Assembly: GCF_004135645.1 (NCBI RefSeq)
Contig: NZ_SDPW01000001.1
Coordinates: forward strand, 1,240,001 to 1,304,000
Direction of reading: 5' to 3'
DNA from: Senegalimassilia faecalis
GTDB taxonomy: Bacteria > Actinomycetota > Coriobacteriia > Coriobacteriales > Eggerthellaceae
Length of the DNA: 64,000 bases
Under the pieces are notes generated by a model. That model was given only the letters and a program-made list of their open reading frames with translations. It did not search any database and had not been told where the DNA came from. Both the position numbers and the translations under genes were made by a program. Positions 52,370-60,784 of this stretch are shown here, one piece after another. How positions within the stretch are numbered: the stretch's first letter is position 1; every line of letters begins with the position of its first letter.

Positions 52370-52683
52370 TATACTTCATGGGCACATGCAACGACGAAGA
52401 CAGCAGCTCGCATCATTGCGGTCGGCAGAGACGGGTTTCATCGGCTGAAAGAACCCGGGCGGCAAGCAGGCTGATTCCCTTCCGAGCATCGCAGTTGAAC
52501 GCGGGGCGCTTTTGCGCGGACGTTTACGTAGGCTGCGACGGCCGCTTCCCGTCACGAAGCAAATGAAGCGGGCGGTTCGCGCTTTAAGCACGCAGCTGCC
52601 AACCAAGGTGGTACCGCGAGAGCCTTCTCTCGTCCTTGGACTGGGAAACCCCAGGCCAATGGCGAAGAGGGCTCTTTTTTATT
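52370..52683 (+). promoter_or_regulatory. promoter and T-box riboswitch before pheS
   Basis: A -10 box TATACT lies at 52370-52375. The T-box core AACCAAGGTGGTACCGCG is at 52601-52618. The terminator uses AGAGCCTTCTC and GAAGAGGGCTCT and ends in a T run. The TGGT bulge predicts a discriminator A73, as in tRNA-Phe, and a TTC followed by A at 52437-52440 is a plausible Phe specifier. Uncharged tRNA-Phe should raise pheST expression. Confidence 0.88.
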
Positions 52684-52727
52684 GGGTCGCGAATGCGGAC
52701 GAACTAAAACAGAAAGGGATCGGACAC

Positions 52728-53810
52728 ATGGCAATCGTGGACGAACTTGCGGCGTTGCGCGAAAGCACGCTTGCTGCCATCAGCGCGGCGGCTGACACTT
52801 CCGCGCTTGACGAGGTGCGCGTGGCCGTGCTGGGCAAGGCCGGTACGCTGACGGGCTACCTGCGCAGCATGGGCCAGGTGGCGAAAGAAGAGCGCGCCGC
52901 CGTCGGCAAAACGGTGAACGAGGTACGCAACGTGGTGGAGGCTGCGCTCGAAGATCGCAAGCGCGCGCTTGAGGCGCAGGAGCTTGAGGCTGCCATCAGC
53001 GCGGCGGCCGTCGACGTGACGCTTCCGGGCCGCAGCCAACAGGTTGGCACGCGCCACCTTATCAATCGCATCACCGACGAGATTTCCGAGATCTTCTTGG
53101 GCTTGGGCTATACCGTGGCGCAGGGCCCCGAAGTTGAAACCGATTATTACAACTTCGAAGCGCTGAACGCTCCGGCTGACCATCCCAGCCGCAGCATGCA
53201 GGACACGTTCTACGTGGTCGATCGTTCAGGCGAGGCTTCCGCAGTGCGCGGCGAATCGAAGGTGCTGCTGCGCACGCAAACCTCAGGCGTGCAGGTGCAC
53301 GTCATGGAACAGCAAAAGCCGCCCATCTACATCATCGCGCCAGGCAAAGTGTATCGCCGCGACGTTGCCGACCCCAGCCACTTGCCGCAGTTTACGCAGG
53401 TTGAGGGCCTGGTTGTAGACAAGGGCATCACGTTTGGCGACCTGAAGGGCACGCTGGACTACTTCTGCAAGCAAATGTTCGGTCCCGACCGCAAAACGCG
53501 TTTCCGCGCTCACTACTTCCCGTTTACCGAGCCCTCTGCCGAAGCCGACGTCAGCTGCGGCGTGTGCGGCGGCACGGGCCATCTGCACGACGGCGAGCGC
53601 TGCCGCATGTGCAAGGGCACGGGCTGGCTGGAAATCCTGGGCTGCGGCATGGTCGACCCGAACGTGCTCAGCATGTCCGGCGTTGACCCCGAGCAGTACT
53701 CGGGCTTCGCGTTCGGCGTGGGCGTCGAGCGTGTTGCATGCCTGAAGTACAACGTCCCCGACCTGCGTATGCTCCTTGAGGGTGACATGCGCTTCCTTCG
53801 CCAGTTCTAA
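52728..53810 (+). CDS. pheS: phenylalanyl-tRNA synthetase alpha subunit
   Basis: The 360-residue catalytic subunit works as an (alpha-beta)2 tetramer. An N-terminal coiled-coil arm (residues 1-85) is followed by class II motifs (FTEPSAEADVSC, GVGVERVACLKYNVPDLR). A DnaJ-like cysteine pair (CGVCGGTGHLHDGERCRMCK) is inserted before motif 3; such zinc-knob forms are known in many bacterial PheS proteins. The ATG at 52728 is the only start that places the arm correctly; upstream codons are in the T-box. Confidence 0.97.
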   Translation: MAIVDELAALRESTLAAISAAADTSALDEVRVAVLGKAGTLTGYLRSMGQVAKEERAAVGKTVNEVRNVVEAALEDRKRALEAQELEAAISAAAVDVTLPGRSQQVGTRHLINRITDEISEIFLGLGYTVAQGPEVETDYYNFEALNAPADHPSRSMQDTFYVVDRSGEASAVRGESKVLLRTQTSGVQVHVMEQQKPPIYIIAPGKVYRRDVADPSHLPQFTQVEGLVVDKGITFGDLKGTLDYFCKQMFGPDRKTRFRAHYFPFTEPSAEADVSCGVCGGTGHLHDGERCRMCKGTGWLEILGCGMVDPNVLSMSGVDPEQYSGFAFGVGVERVACLKYNVPDLRMLLEGDMRFLRQF

Positions 53811-53823
53811 GGAGTAAACAGCA

Positions 53824-56319
53824 ATGAAAGTATCGCTGAAATGGCTGAACGAATACGTTGAGGTGCCCACGGACATCAAGGCGTTCTGCGACAAGCTTGA
53901 CCTGACGGGCACGGGCGTAGAAGGCGTTGAAACGCTTGGCGCCACGTTCGACCATGTGGTCACCGCCAAGGTTCTGAAGAAGGAGCACCATCCCGATTCC
54001 GATCACATGTGGGTGTGCTCCGTTGACGTGGGAGAGCAAAACCTCGGCAAGGACGGCAAGCCCGAGCCGCTGCAAATCGTGTGCGGCGCACAGAACTTCA
54101 ACGAAGGCGACCACATCGTCACCGCTATGGTGGGCGCCGAGCTTCCTGGCGATGTGAAAATCAAGAAGTCCAAGCTGCGCGGCGTTGCCAGCTGCGGCAT
54201 GAACTGCTCTGCGCGCGAGCTGGGCTTCGGCTCCGATCACAGCGGCATCATGATTCTGCCCGAGGATGCTCCGGTGGGCATGCCGTTTGCTGAATACGCT
54301 GGCCTTACCGACACGGTGCTTGACCTGGAAATCACTCCGAACCGCCCCGACAGCCTTTCCATTGCCGGCCTGGCACGCGAGGTGGGCGCCATGTACCGTC
54401 GCGATTGGAAAGACCCGCTGTCCGAGATGGCGGCGAAGCTTCAGCTTGATGCTGCGGCAACGCCCATTGACGAAGAGGTTAAAATCACCATCGACGACGC
54501 CGTGCGCTGCCCGCGCTATACGGCGCGCGTCATTCGCGGCTGCAAAGTTGGCCCCAGCCCCGACTGGATGGTCGAGCGTCTTTCGGCCATCGGACAGCGC
54601 TCCATCAACAACATCGTTGACGTTACTAACTATATTCTGTTCCTGTTCGGCCAGCCGCTGCACGCGTTTGACCTGGACAAGCTGAAGAACGCCGACGGCC
54701 ATGCGCACATCGTGGTGCGCGCCGCGCAAGACGGCGAGCCGCTGACCACGCTTGATGGCGAGAAGCGTACGCTCACCAGCGACATGACCGTTATTTCCAC
54801 GCCCGAGCGCGGCGCGGTGGCGCTTGCGGGTGTCATGGGCGGTCTTGACACCGAAGTCACCGACGAAACGGTTGACATCTTGCTGGAGGCGGCAACGTTC
54901 GAGGCGGGTCGCACCAGCCGCACCAGCCGCAACCTGGGCCTTATCAGCGAAAGCTCCATGCGCTACGAGCGCGGCGTGGACGACCACGACATCGACGTGC
55001 GTTCGGCTGCCGCGGCGGCGCTTATCGCCGAAGTTGCAGGTGGCACGGTCAGCGCCTGCTCGGCCAATGACCTGGGCATCATCGACCAGTGGCCGCTTGT
55101 TTCCGAAGAGGCGCACCTGAAGTTCCGCATCCCGCGCTTCTGCGGCATGATGGGCGCGCAGATCCCGCGCGAGTTCATCGTCGAGATTCTCGAGCGCCTG
55201 GGTTGCAAGGTTTCCGATTCCGCCGATCCCGACGTGCTTGACGTGGTGTCGCCGACGTTCCGTCCCGACCTGCCGCGCGAAATCGACCTGTACGAGGAGG
55301 TGCTGCGCCTGTACGGCATGGACCTTATCCCCGAAACGCTGCCGGGCGGCCGCGGGCGCTTCGGCGTTCGCTCGCATATGGAGCACGTGCTGGCCACCAT
55401 CAACCGCACCATGTGCGCCAGCGGCCTGAACGAAACCATGACGTATTCGTTCGCCGAACCCACCGAACTCGACCGCCTGCGCATGCCCAAGGACGGTCTT
55501 GGCGATGCCGTGGAGCTGATCAACCCCATGAATGCCGACCAGTCGGTCATGCGCCAAAGCATCATCCCTGGCCTTCTGCGCTCGGTTGCGCACAACCAGG
55601 CGCGCGGCGTGAAGAACATCCAACTCTATGAGCAGGGCATGGTGTTCTACGCGCACGAGGGCAGAAAGCAGCCGAAGGAGCGCCGCAAGCTTGCCGGCGT
55701 CATGGCGGGTGCGTTTGCCGATGCGGGCTGGAATCAGCAGCCGGCGACGTTCGACTTCTTCGACGGCAAGGGCGCCGTGGAAAACCTCATGCGCGAGCTG
55801 GCCATCCCGAAGGTTCGCTACAAGGCGCTTTCCGCTGACGAGGCTCCGCATTTGCAGCCTGGTCGCGCCGCGCAGGTGCTTACGGGCGGTACGGTGCTTG
55901 GCTGGGTTGGCGAGGTTCATCCTTTGGCTTGCGCTGCCTACGATGCGCAGGCGCCCGTTGTGGCGTTCGAACTTGACGTGGACGCGCTGGCGAAAGCTGC
56001 ACGCCCGGCGCGCGACTACGTTGACGTGCCCACGTTCCCCGCAGTGTCCATTGACCAGGCATTTGTGGTGGACGAGTCCGTTACGCACGAGCGCCTGGAG
56101 CAGTGCGTGACGTCTGCTGGCGGCAAGCTTTTGTCCGATGTGCGCTTGTTCGACGTGTATCGCGACGAGGAGCGTATCGGCACAGGCAAGAAGTCCATGG
56201 CATACGCGCTGACGTATCGCGCAGCTGACCGCACACTCACCAGCGAAGAGGTTGACAAGGCGCATGCGAAGCTTGTGAAGAAGGTCTGCGGCGCCACGGG
56301 GGCCGAGGTTCGCGGCTAG
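53824..56319 (+). CDS. pheT: phenylalanyl-tRNA synthetase beta subunit
   Basis: The 831-residue subunit has an EMAP-type tRNA-binding domain (residues 40-150, DHMWVCSVDVGE), the B3/B4 editing domain (ITPNRPDSLSIAGLAREV), B5 and a C-terminal ferredoxin-fold anticodon domain (VPTFPAVSIDQAFVVDE). It follows pheS by 13 nt. A terminator (GGAAAGCCG and CGGCTTTCC) follows at 56382. Confidence 0.97.
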   Translation: MKVSLKWLNEYVEVPTDIKAFCDKLDLTGTGVEGVETLGATFDHVVTAKVLKKEHHPDSDHMWVCSVDVGEQNLGKDGKPEPLQIVCGAQNFNEGDHIVTAMVGAELPGDVKIKKSKLRGVASCGMNCSARELGFGSDHSGIMILPEDAPVGMPFAEYAGLTDTVLDLEITPNRPDSLSIAGLAREVGAMYRRDWKDPLSEMAAKLQLDAAATPIDEEVKITIDDAVRCPRYTARVIRGCKVGPSPDWMVERLSAIGQRSINNIVDVTNYILFLFGQPLHAFDLDKLKNADGHAHIVVRAAQDGEPLTTLDGEKRTLTSDMTVISTPERGAVALAGVMGGLDTEVTDETVDILLEAATFEAGRTSRTSRNLGLISESSMRYERGVDDHDIDVRSAAAAALIAEVAGGTVSACSANDLGIIDQWPLVSEEAHLKFRIPRFCGMMGAQIPREFIVEILERLGCKVSDSADPDVLDVVSPTFRPDLPREIDLYEEVLRLYGMDLIPETLPGGRGRFGVRSHMEHVLATINRTMCASGLNETMTYSFAEPTELDRLRMPKDGLGDAVELINPMNADQSVMRQSIIPGLLRSVAHNQARGVKNIQLYEQGMVFYAHEGRKQPKERRKLAGVMAGAFADAGWNQQPATFDFFDGKGAVENLMRELAIPKVRYKALSADEAPHLQPGRAAQVLTGGTVLGWVGEVHPLACAAYDAQAPVVAFELDVDALAKAARPARDYVDVPTFPAVSIDQAFVVDESVTHERLEQCVTSAGGKLLSDVRLFDVYRDEERIGTGKKSMAYALTYRAADRTLTSEEVDKAHAKLVKKVCGATGAEVRG

Positions 56320-56381
56320 CTGTCTGCGGCAGCGCTGACTGCAGGTAGGACCGGCGCGGCTTGCGAAAAGCGAAACGAAGC

Positions 56382-56418
56382 GGAAAGCCGTCGAGCATTC
56401 GGCGGCTTTCCTTATTTG
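56382..56418 (+). terminator. intrinsic terminator after pheT
   Basis: GGAAAGCCG and CGGCTTTCC flank a 12-nt loop and are followed by TTATTTG. Confidence 0.85.
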
Positions 56419-56544
56419 CGGCAGCGCGTTTTGCTGGGAGAGTGGCCGCAGCCTACTTTGCGCACGGCGTCTGTATTCGCGTGATTTCAAGGTTTAGCCG
56501 AAGCTAACAGCGTTACAATAGGCCGCAAAACGAAAGGAAATCGC

Positions 56545-57429
56545 ATGTACGACAATCTCAAAAGCCCCGGGCGCAACGACGAATGCTGGTGCGGCAGCGG
56601 GCGTAAGTATAAGAAGTGCCACCTTGATTCCGATGAGCGCCTGCAGGAGCTCTACGAGCAAGGTTTCGAGGTTCCGCAGCGCAGCCTGCTGAAAACCGCT
56701 GCAGATATCGAGGGCATCAAGAAAAGCGCGGCCATTAACATCGGCGTGCTTGATTACGTGGCCGAACGCATCGGGCCGGGCATTTCCACCGAGGAAATCG
56801 ACAAGTGGATTTACGACTACACCGTCGAGCACGGCGGCATTCCTGCCGATTTGAACTACGAGGGCTATCCGAAAAGCGTATGCACGTCCATCAACGAAGT
56901 GGTGTGCCACGGAATCCCCTCGCCCGACGACGTGCTGAAAGACGGCGACATCGTCAACGTGGACTGCTCCACCATCCTCGACGGCTATTTCTCCGATTCG
57001 TCCCGCATGTTCTGCATCGGTAACGTTTCGGACGAGAAGCGCCGTTTGGTGGAGGAAACGAAGAAGGCGCTTGAGGCGGGCCTTGCCGCGGTCAAGCCGT
57101 GGGGGCTGCTCGGCGACGTGGGCGCTGCGGTTCACGAGTACGCGCACGCGCAGGGGTTCTCGGTTGTGCGCGAGTTTGGCGGCCATGGCATTGGGCTTGA
57201 GTTCCATGAAGACCCGTTCGTAAGCCACGTGTCCGAGCCGGGCACCGGCATGGTGCTTGCGCCGGGCAGCTGCTTTACCATCGAGCCCATGATCAATATG
57301 GGCGCGCATGACATCGACATGTCCGACCCGAACGGCTGGACGGTTCGCACGGCCGACCGCATGCCTTCCGCTCAGTGGGAGGTTCAGCTTGTGGTAACGG
57401 AAACGGGCTACGAGCTCCTGAGCTGGTAA
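56545..57429 (+). CDS. map: type I methionine aminopeptidase with SEC-C zinc motif
   Basis: The 294-residue enzyme removes the initiator methionine from nascent proteins. Residues 8-30 form a SEC-C motif (GRNDECWCGSGRKYKKCH), which may dock it to the ribosome or bind zinc. The peptidase domain shows SINEVVCHGIPS, the first metal Asp in NVDCSTILDGYFSDSSRM, the His in EFGGHGIGLEFHEDP and the Glu in FTIEPMI. Bacteria with two Map proteins often have one of this extended type; the other is not in this window. A -10-like TACAAT lies at about 56514. Confidence 0.95.
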   Translation: MYDNLKSPGRNDECWCGSGRKYKKCHLDSDERLQELYEQGFEVPQRSLLKTAADIEGIKKSAAINIGVLDYVAERIGPGISTEEIDKWIYDYTVEHGGIPADLNYEGYPKSVCTSINEVVCHGIPSPDDVLKDGDIVNVDCSTILDGYFSDSSRMFCIGNVSDEKRRLVEETKKALEAGLAAVKPWGLLGDVGAAVHEYAHAQGFSVVREFGGHGIGLEFHEDPFVSHVSEPGTGMVLAPGSCFTIEPMINMGAHDIDMSDPNGWTVRTADRMPSAQWEVQLVVTETGYELLSW

Positions 57430-57440
57430 GAAGCCGCTAG

Positions 57441-57486
57441 ATGGCCTCTTTGGATTGAACCATCATCCAAAGAGGCCATATTTTTG
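57441..57486 (+). terminator. intrinsic terminator after map
   Basis: ATGGCCTCTTTGGAT and ATCCAAAGAGGCCAT pair perfectly around TGAACC, followed by ATTTTTG. Confidence 0.95.
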
Positions 57487-57492
57487 CAATTT

Positions 57493-57526
57493 CGTACGAA
57501 CAAACGTACGTGTATATGCTATACTA
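57493..57526 (+). promoter_or_regulatory. promoter with palindromic operator before the Cys-rich gene pair
   Basis: CGTACG-AACAAA-CGTACG (57494-57511) is a perfect inverted repeat that falls over the -35 position. TATACT at 57520-57525 is a good -10 box. A regulator bound to the repeat would block the polymerase. About 130 nt of leader separate it from the first start codon. Confidence 0.55.
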
Positions 57527-57665
57527 GCGCCATCGCATAAGAGCCAGTGCAAACGCTTCTCCTATAACCGGGGGTTGTCCATAGATGGTAGCGGTGTTCC
57601 TCGTTGCCCGTACCACGTTTGCAAGATCCTCTTCACCCTTGGAACAGAATAAGTAGGTGTTCTCC

Positions 57666-57956
57666 ATGGTCGAAATCGGCTCTCGCTCGTGCTGCTCTCA
57701 TCCGCAGGCTTTGGTTGTTATGGCCGCCATTCCGTTGTGCCAGGCAGAAGCGCTGCAAAGTGTGTTGGAAGACGAGTGCCTTGATAATTGCTCTGGCGGC
57801 GGGCTCGGCAACATGTTGTGCAATGAAGAAGCGTTCAGTGCTGATCAATGGTATGACCAGGAATTTCTCGATTTTTTGCCATTGCGATGCGCGTGCGTCA
57901 TGGATTGCCAGGACGCCATCTGCCTCATGCAGGAGGTGGGCCATGTCGTGCTCTAA
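57666..57956 (+). CDS. cysteine-rich protein of unknown function
   Basis: The 96-residue product has ten cysteines, including CC at residues 9-10, a CAC near the C-terminal third, and single ones scattered between. It is acidic and has no signal peptide or membrane helix. I do not recognise the family. The ATG is placed at 57666 after AGGTGTTCTCC; a GTG nine bases earlier is possible. It overlaps the next gene by 14 nt, so the two are translationally coupled and probably act together. Confidence 0.6.
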   Translation: MVEIGSRSCCSHPQALVVMAAIPLCQAEALQSVLEDECLDNCSGGGLGNMLCNEEAFSADQWYDQEFLDFLPLRCACVMDCQDAICLMQEVGHVVL

Positions 57957-58785
57957 GTTGCTTTGGGATGAGCAGGTCTTCTCGCGCAAACAGGTTCCAA
58001 CCGTCCAAGACGCCCTTGCGTGCTGCGATAAGCAAACGTTGCTCTATGTGGTAGAACGCACTTTCGCCTCGCGTATGCCTGGGTGGGAAACCGCAACGCC
58101 TCAGCAACGTCGCGTGGCGCGAAAGCGCATGGCCAGGGCGCTTGGCGCCATGCGGCAATGCCAGGTCAAACGCAAAGAAGGCAAATCGTATTGCGTGTTT
58201 CCCCAGGAAGAATTCGTGGTGCACATCTCAGGTGGCCGAAGCGTCATAGAACGCGTGCTGCAAGGGCGCGTGGTCGATGTGTCTTCTCGGCACAATTGTC
58301 CTGAAGGCGTACAGAATATGCTGACGTTTGGGTGCAAACCTTGGGCTGCTGCGCTTGCGTATCGTATCTGGCTTGAGGGTCCGTGGAATTGCCAGGAGCG
58401 CTATATGGTGCTGGCAAGCGTGTTTTGGCAGCTTACGCATCAGGGGTTTGAGGAGCCTTGTGAACTTCCCCTAGAAAGCGAATCGCGCTCAAACGGTTTT
58501 TATCAGGTCTATGGCACATGCTCGCCGCTATCGTCAAAACCGCTTTGCGGGTCACGCGCTTTAGAGGCAAATTGCTATGGATGGGATCGCATGCAAGATC
58601 GTGCTGTTTCACCTAATGAAGACTGCGTAAGCAAGGCGGAGTTCATGGGCCTTGGCGTTCCCGAGGCACTTGAGGAAACGTACAAAGAAAGGCTTATCGC
58701 TCGCGTTGCTCAGCTCAACAGCATCGGCCAGCAAGATCTTCAAGCGCGCGTTGTTCGCTTCTCGCAGCGCCTGCGCGCAGCATAA
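57943..58785 (+). CDS. protein of unknown function, partner of the Cys-rich gene
   Basis: The 280-residue product has thirteen cysteines, no membrane helix and no signal peptide. The N-terminal third looks helical and basic (QQRRVARKRMARALGAMRQ), and the centre reads FPQEEFVVHISGGRSVIER. I do not recognise the family; there is no obvious enzyme motif. The ATG at 57943 is supported by GCAGGAGGTGGGCC inside the end of the preceding gene. Base composition is lower in GC than its neighbours, which could mean transfer. Confidence 0.6.
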   Translation: MSCSKLLWDEQVFSRKQVPTVQDALACCDKQTLLYVVERTFASRMPGWETATPQQRRVARKRMARALGAMRQCQVKRKEGKSYCVFPQEEFVVHISGGRSVIERVLQGRVVDVSSRHNCPEGVQNMLTFGCKPWAAALAYRIWLEGPWNCQERYMVLASVFWQLTHQGFEEPCELPLESESRSNGFYQVYGTCSPLSSKPLCGSRALEANCYGWDRMQDRAVSPNEDCVSKAEFMGLGVPEALEETYKERLIARVAQLNSIGQQDLQARVVRFSQRLRAA

Positions 58786-58808
58786 AAAGGCCGCCATAGC
58801 GGCGGCCC
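58784..58808 (-). terminator. intrinsic terminator after the FKBP gene
   Basis: On the minus strand GGCCGCC and GGCGGCC flank GCTAT and are followed by TTTTTATG. The T run overlaps the stop codon of the convergent gene. Confidence 0.85.
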
Positions 58809-58832
58809 GAAATGCACTTTGAAAACGAAAGA

Positions 58833-59261
58833 CTAGCCTTCAATTTCAACAAGCGTAATCTCGAAGTTAAGATCCTTGCCGGCAAGCTCGTGGTTCATGT
58901 CGAACGTCACGATGCCGTTTTCAATGCCCTGAACGAAAACGGGGAAAGGCTGACCGGTCGGGCCCTGCATGTACACGGTCTGGCCAACGGGAAGCTGGTC
59001 GCCATTGGGGATGTTCTCCAAGGGAATGCGCTGCACCAGTTCCTCGTTGCGCTCACCGTAGGCGTCGGCTGCGGGAATGTACACCGTTTTGGTTTCGCCT
59101 TGCTCCATGGTCTCAACGGCGGCGTCGAAACCGGGGATCATCTGTCCGGCCATGCACGTGAACTCCAACGGCTCGCCGCGGTCGAGGGAAGAGTCGAACT
59201 TCGTTCCGTCGTCCAAGGTGCCGGTGTAGTGAACCTTAACCTTTTTGCCCTTGTTGCTCAT
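58833..59261 (-). CDS. SlyD-like FKBP-type peptidyl-prolyl isomerase
   Basis: The 142-residue cytoplasmic protein matches SlyD: a split FKBP domain (VKVHYTGTLDDGTKFDSS and ITLVEIEG) with an IF (chaperone) domain inserted (VETMEQGETKTVYIPAADAYG to VTFDMNHELAGKDLNFEI; motif DMNHELAGKDLNF is typical). The His-rich metal-binding tail of E. coli SlyD is absent. The start at 59261 has TTGGAGACACCC before it. It helps prolyl-limited folding. Confidence 0.92.
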   Translation of the reverse strand: MSNKGKKVKVHYTGTLDDGTKFDSSLDRGEPLEFTCMAGQMIPGFDAAVETMEQGETKTVYIPAADAYGERNEELVQRIPLENIPNGDQLPVGQTVYMQGPTGQPFPVFVQGIENGIVTFDMNHELAGKDLNFEITLVEIEG

Positions 59262-59378
59262 GGGTGTCTCCAATCATTAGGTAAATGCTCGGTTCAGTCT
59301 ACCCGAGTCTTCCGTCTTGTCCGTCACGAATTGCGGCGCGTTCGAAAAAGTTTCCGTTTCGTTGACCGTCGAAGAGCT

Positions 59379-60671
59379 TTAGCTCTCGGCGATATCGGCC
59401 AGGGTTGTGCGGTTTTGAACCAGCTGCATAAGCGGTTCAAGATACGTGGCATCTTCTGCTGAAAGGGCTTTTAGCGCAATGCCCATAATGCTGTCGCACA
59501 ATTCCGCTGCAGGCTTTCCGTAAACAACGGCATCGTAGCCGTGCTGCATAAGTTCGTCCTTTGCGGCCTCAAAGCTTTCTGCGGTAACGCCCTCGAACAA
59601 AGTATCCAATGCATCAAGGCTGTTTTCGCTATAGAACAGCCCCTTGATCAGCGCTGCATAAGCAATGACATAGGGGATGGGCATGGAGTCGGCAGGGCGA
59701 ATCTCCAAGTAGGTCTTCAGGCGAACATCGGGGAACTGCATGGAAACAGCATGCTCGATTTCCTGGTTCGTCATGATTTGGTTTGCGTAGATTTCGCCAA
59801 AGGTTTTTTCGCTGTAAGCCCAGCCGCCGTCCTGGGGCATCACTATGGCGGGGGTGTCCAAAACAAACTGGGCATAGCGCTCAAGCGTGAAGTCTTTGTT
59901 AAGCGCTCCCGGAACAAGTCCGCAGCGGTCGCAGTCCGTGTGCCTCCAAACGTCGGTTCTCATCAGCTTGTGCGTGCGGGGCTTCCCCTCAAACATGGGG
60001 GAGTTATCGCATATCAGGCTCAGCAACGGAACCAAGGCATACGCAAGGCGCATTTTCCGCAGGCAGTCATCAACGCTGGTGAAATCAATGGAAATCTGCG
60101 TAGAAGCGCTACCTCTCATCATGCAAGGGCCGTAAGAATCCTTTGCGCTCAGATAACGGTTCATGAAGTCGTATCGCTGTTTGGGGATAAGTTCGAGGCT
60201 TCGTGCGGTTGCGCTGGGGTGATATCCCTGCGCAACAATGCGCATCCCGTTTTGCGCAAGCAGATTTTGAAGCGTGCTCTCGTACGCTGAAAACACTTTG
60301 CTTGCATGCTCAAGCGTGTCGAATGGGCCTGCAGACAGTTCGACTTGCGCAGCGGGTTCGATGGTGATGGCTTCTCCGCGCCGCGCTACGCCCAGAAGAT
60401 CGCCTTCGCTGTCTACGGTTTTTTCGGGGTAGCTTTCGGAAAGCTGCGAAAGCAGCCAGGCAACGCCATGCTCCTCGCTGTACGACACGGGCGAGTTGTC
60501 GTTGCGTACAACAATTTGCTCAAGCTCTATGCCAAGCTTTCCGTGGCTTCCATGAGGTTTGATGCCGCTTTCGAAAAAGCGGACCAATGCATCGATATTG
60601 CTTTGTCTTGCAGGCTGCGACATGGGATAATGCTCGGTTTCGTCGCTAGATTGGCGGGCTGTAGTATTCAT
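59379..60671 (-). CDS. glutamate-cysteine ligase
   Basis: The 430-residue enzyme resembles the plant/alphaproteobacterial group of gamma-glutamylcysteine synthetases: GKLGIELEQIVV at the start, PAAQVELSAGPFDTL, and STQISIDFTSVDD and LEIRPADSMP further on. It would join glutamate and cysteine. No glutathione synthetase is nearby, so the product may be gamma-glutamylcysteine itself or glutathione made elsewhere. AAGGAGCTTGTTTC precedes the ATG. It is divergent from the dehydratase gene. Confidence 0.9.
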   Translation of the reverse strand: MNTTARQSSDETEHYPMSQPARQSNIDALVRFFESGIKPHGSHGKLGIELEQIVVRNDNSPVSYSEEHGVAWLLSQLSESYPEKTVDSEGDLLGVARRGEAITIEPAAQVELSAGPFDTLEHASKVFSAYESTLQNLLAQNGMRIVAQGYHPSATARSLELIPKQRYDFMNRYLSAKDSYGPCMMRGSASTQISIDFTSVDDCLRKMRLAYALVPLLSLICDNSPMFEGKPRTHKLMRTDVWRHTDCDRCGLVPGALNKDFTLERYAQFVLDTPAIVMPQDGGWAYSEKTFGEIYANQIMTNQEIEHAVSMQFPDVRLKTYLEIRPADSMPIPYVIAYAALIKGLFYSENSLDALDTLFEGVTAESFEAAKDELMQHGYDAVVYGKPAAELCDSIMGIALKALSAEDATYLEPLMQLVQNRTTLADIAES

Positions 60672-60784
60672 GAAACAAGCTCCTTAGCCGGTAATATCGC
60701 TGCAATAATACGACACTTTGGATACAATAAACCCTCAGTCGGCAGCCTTTGTAGGTAATCTGACACTATGAACTGTTCTATTTG

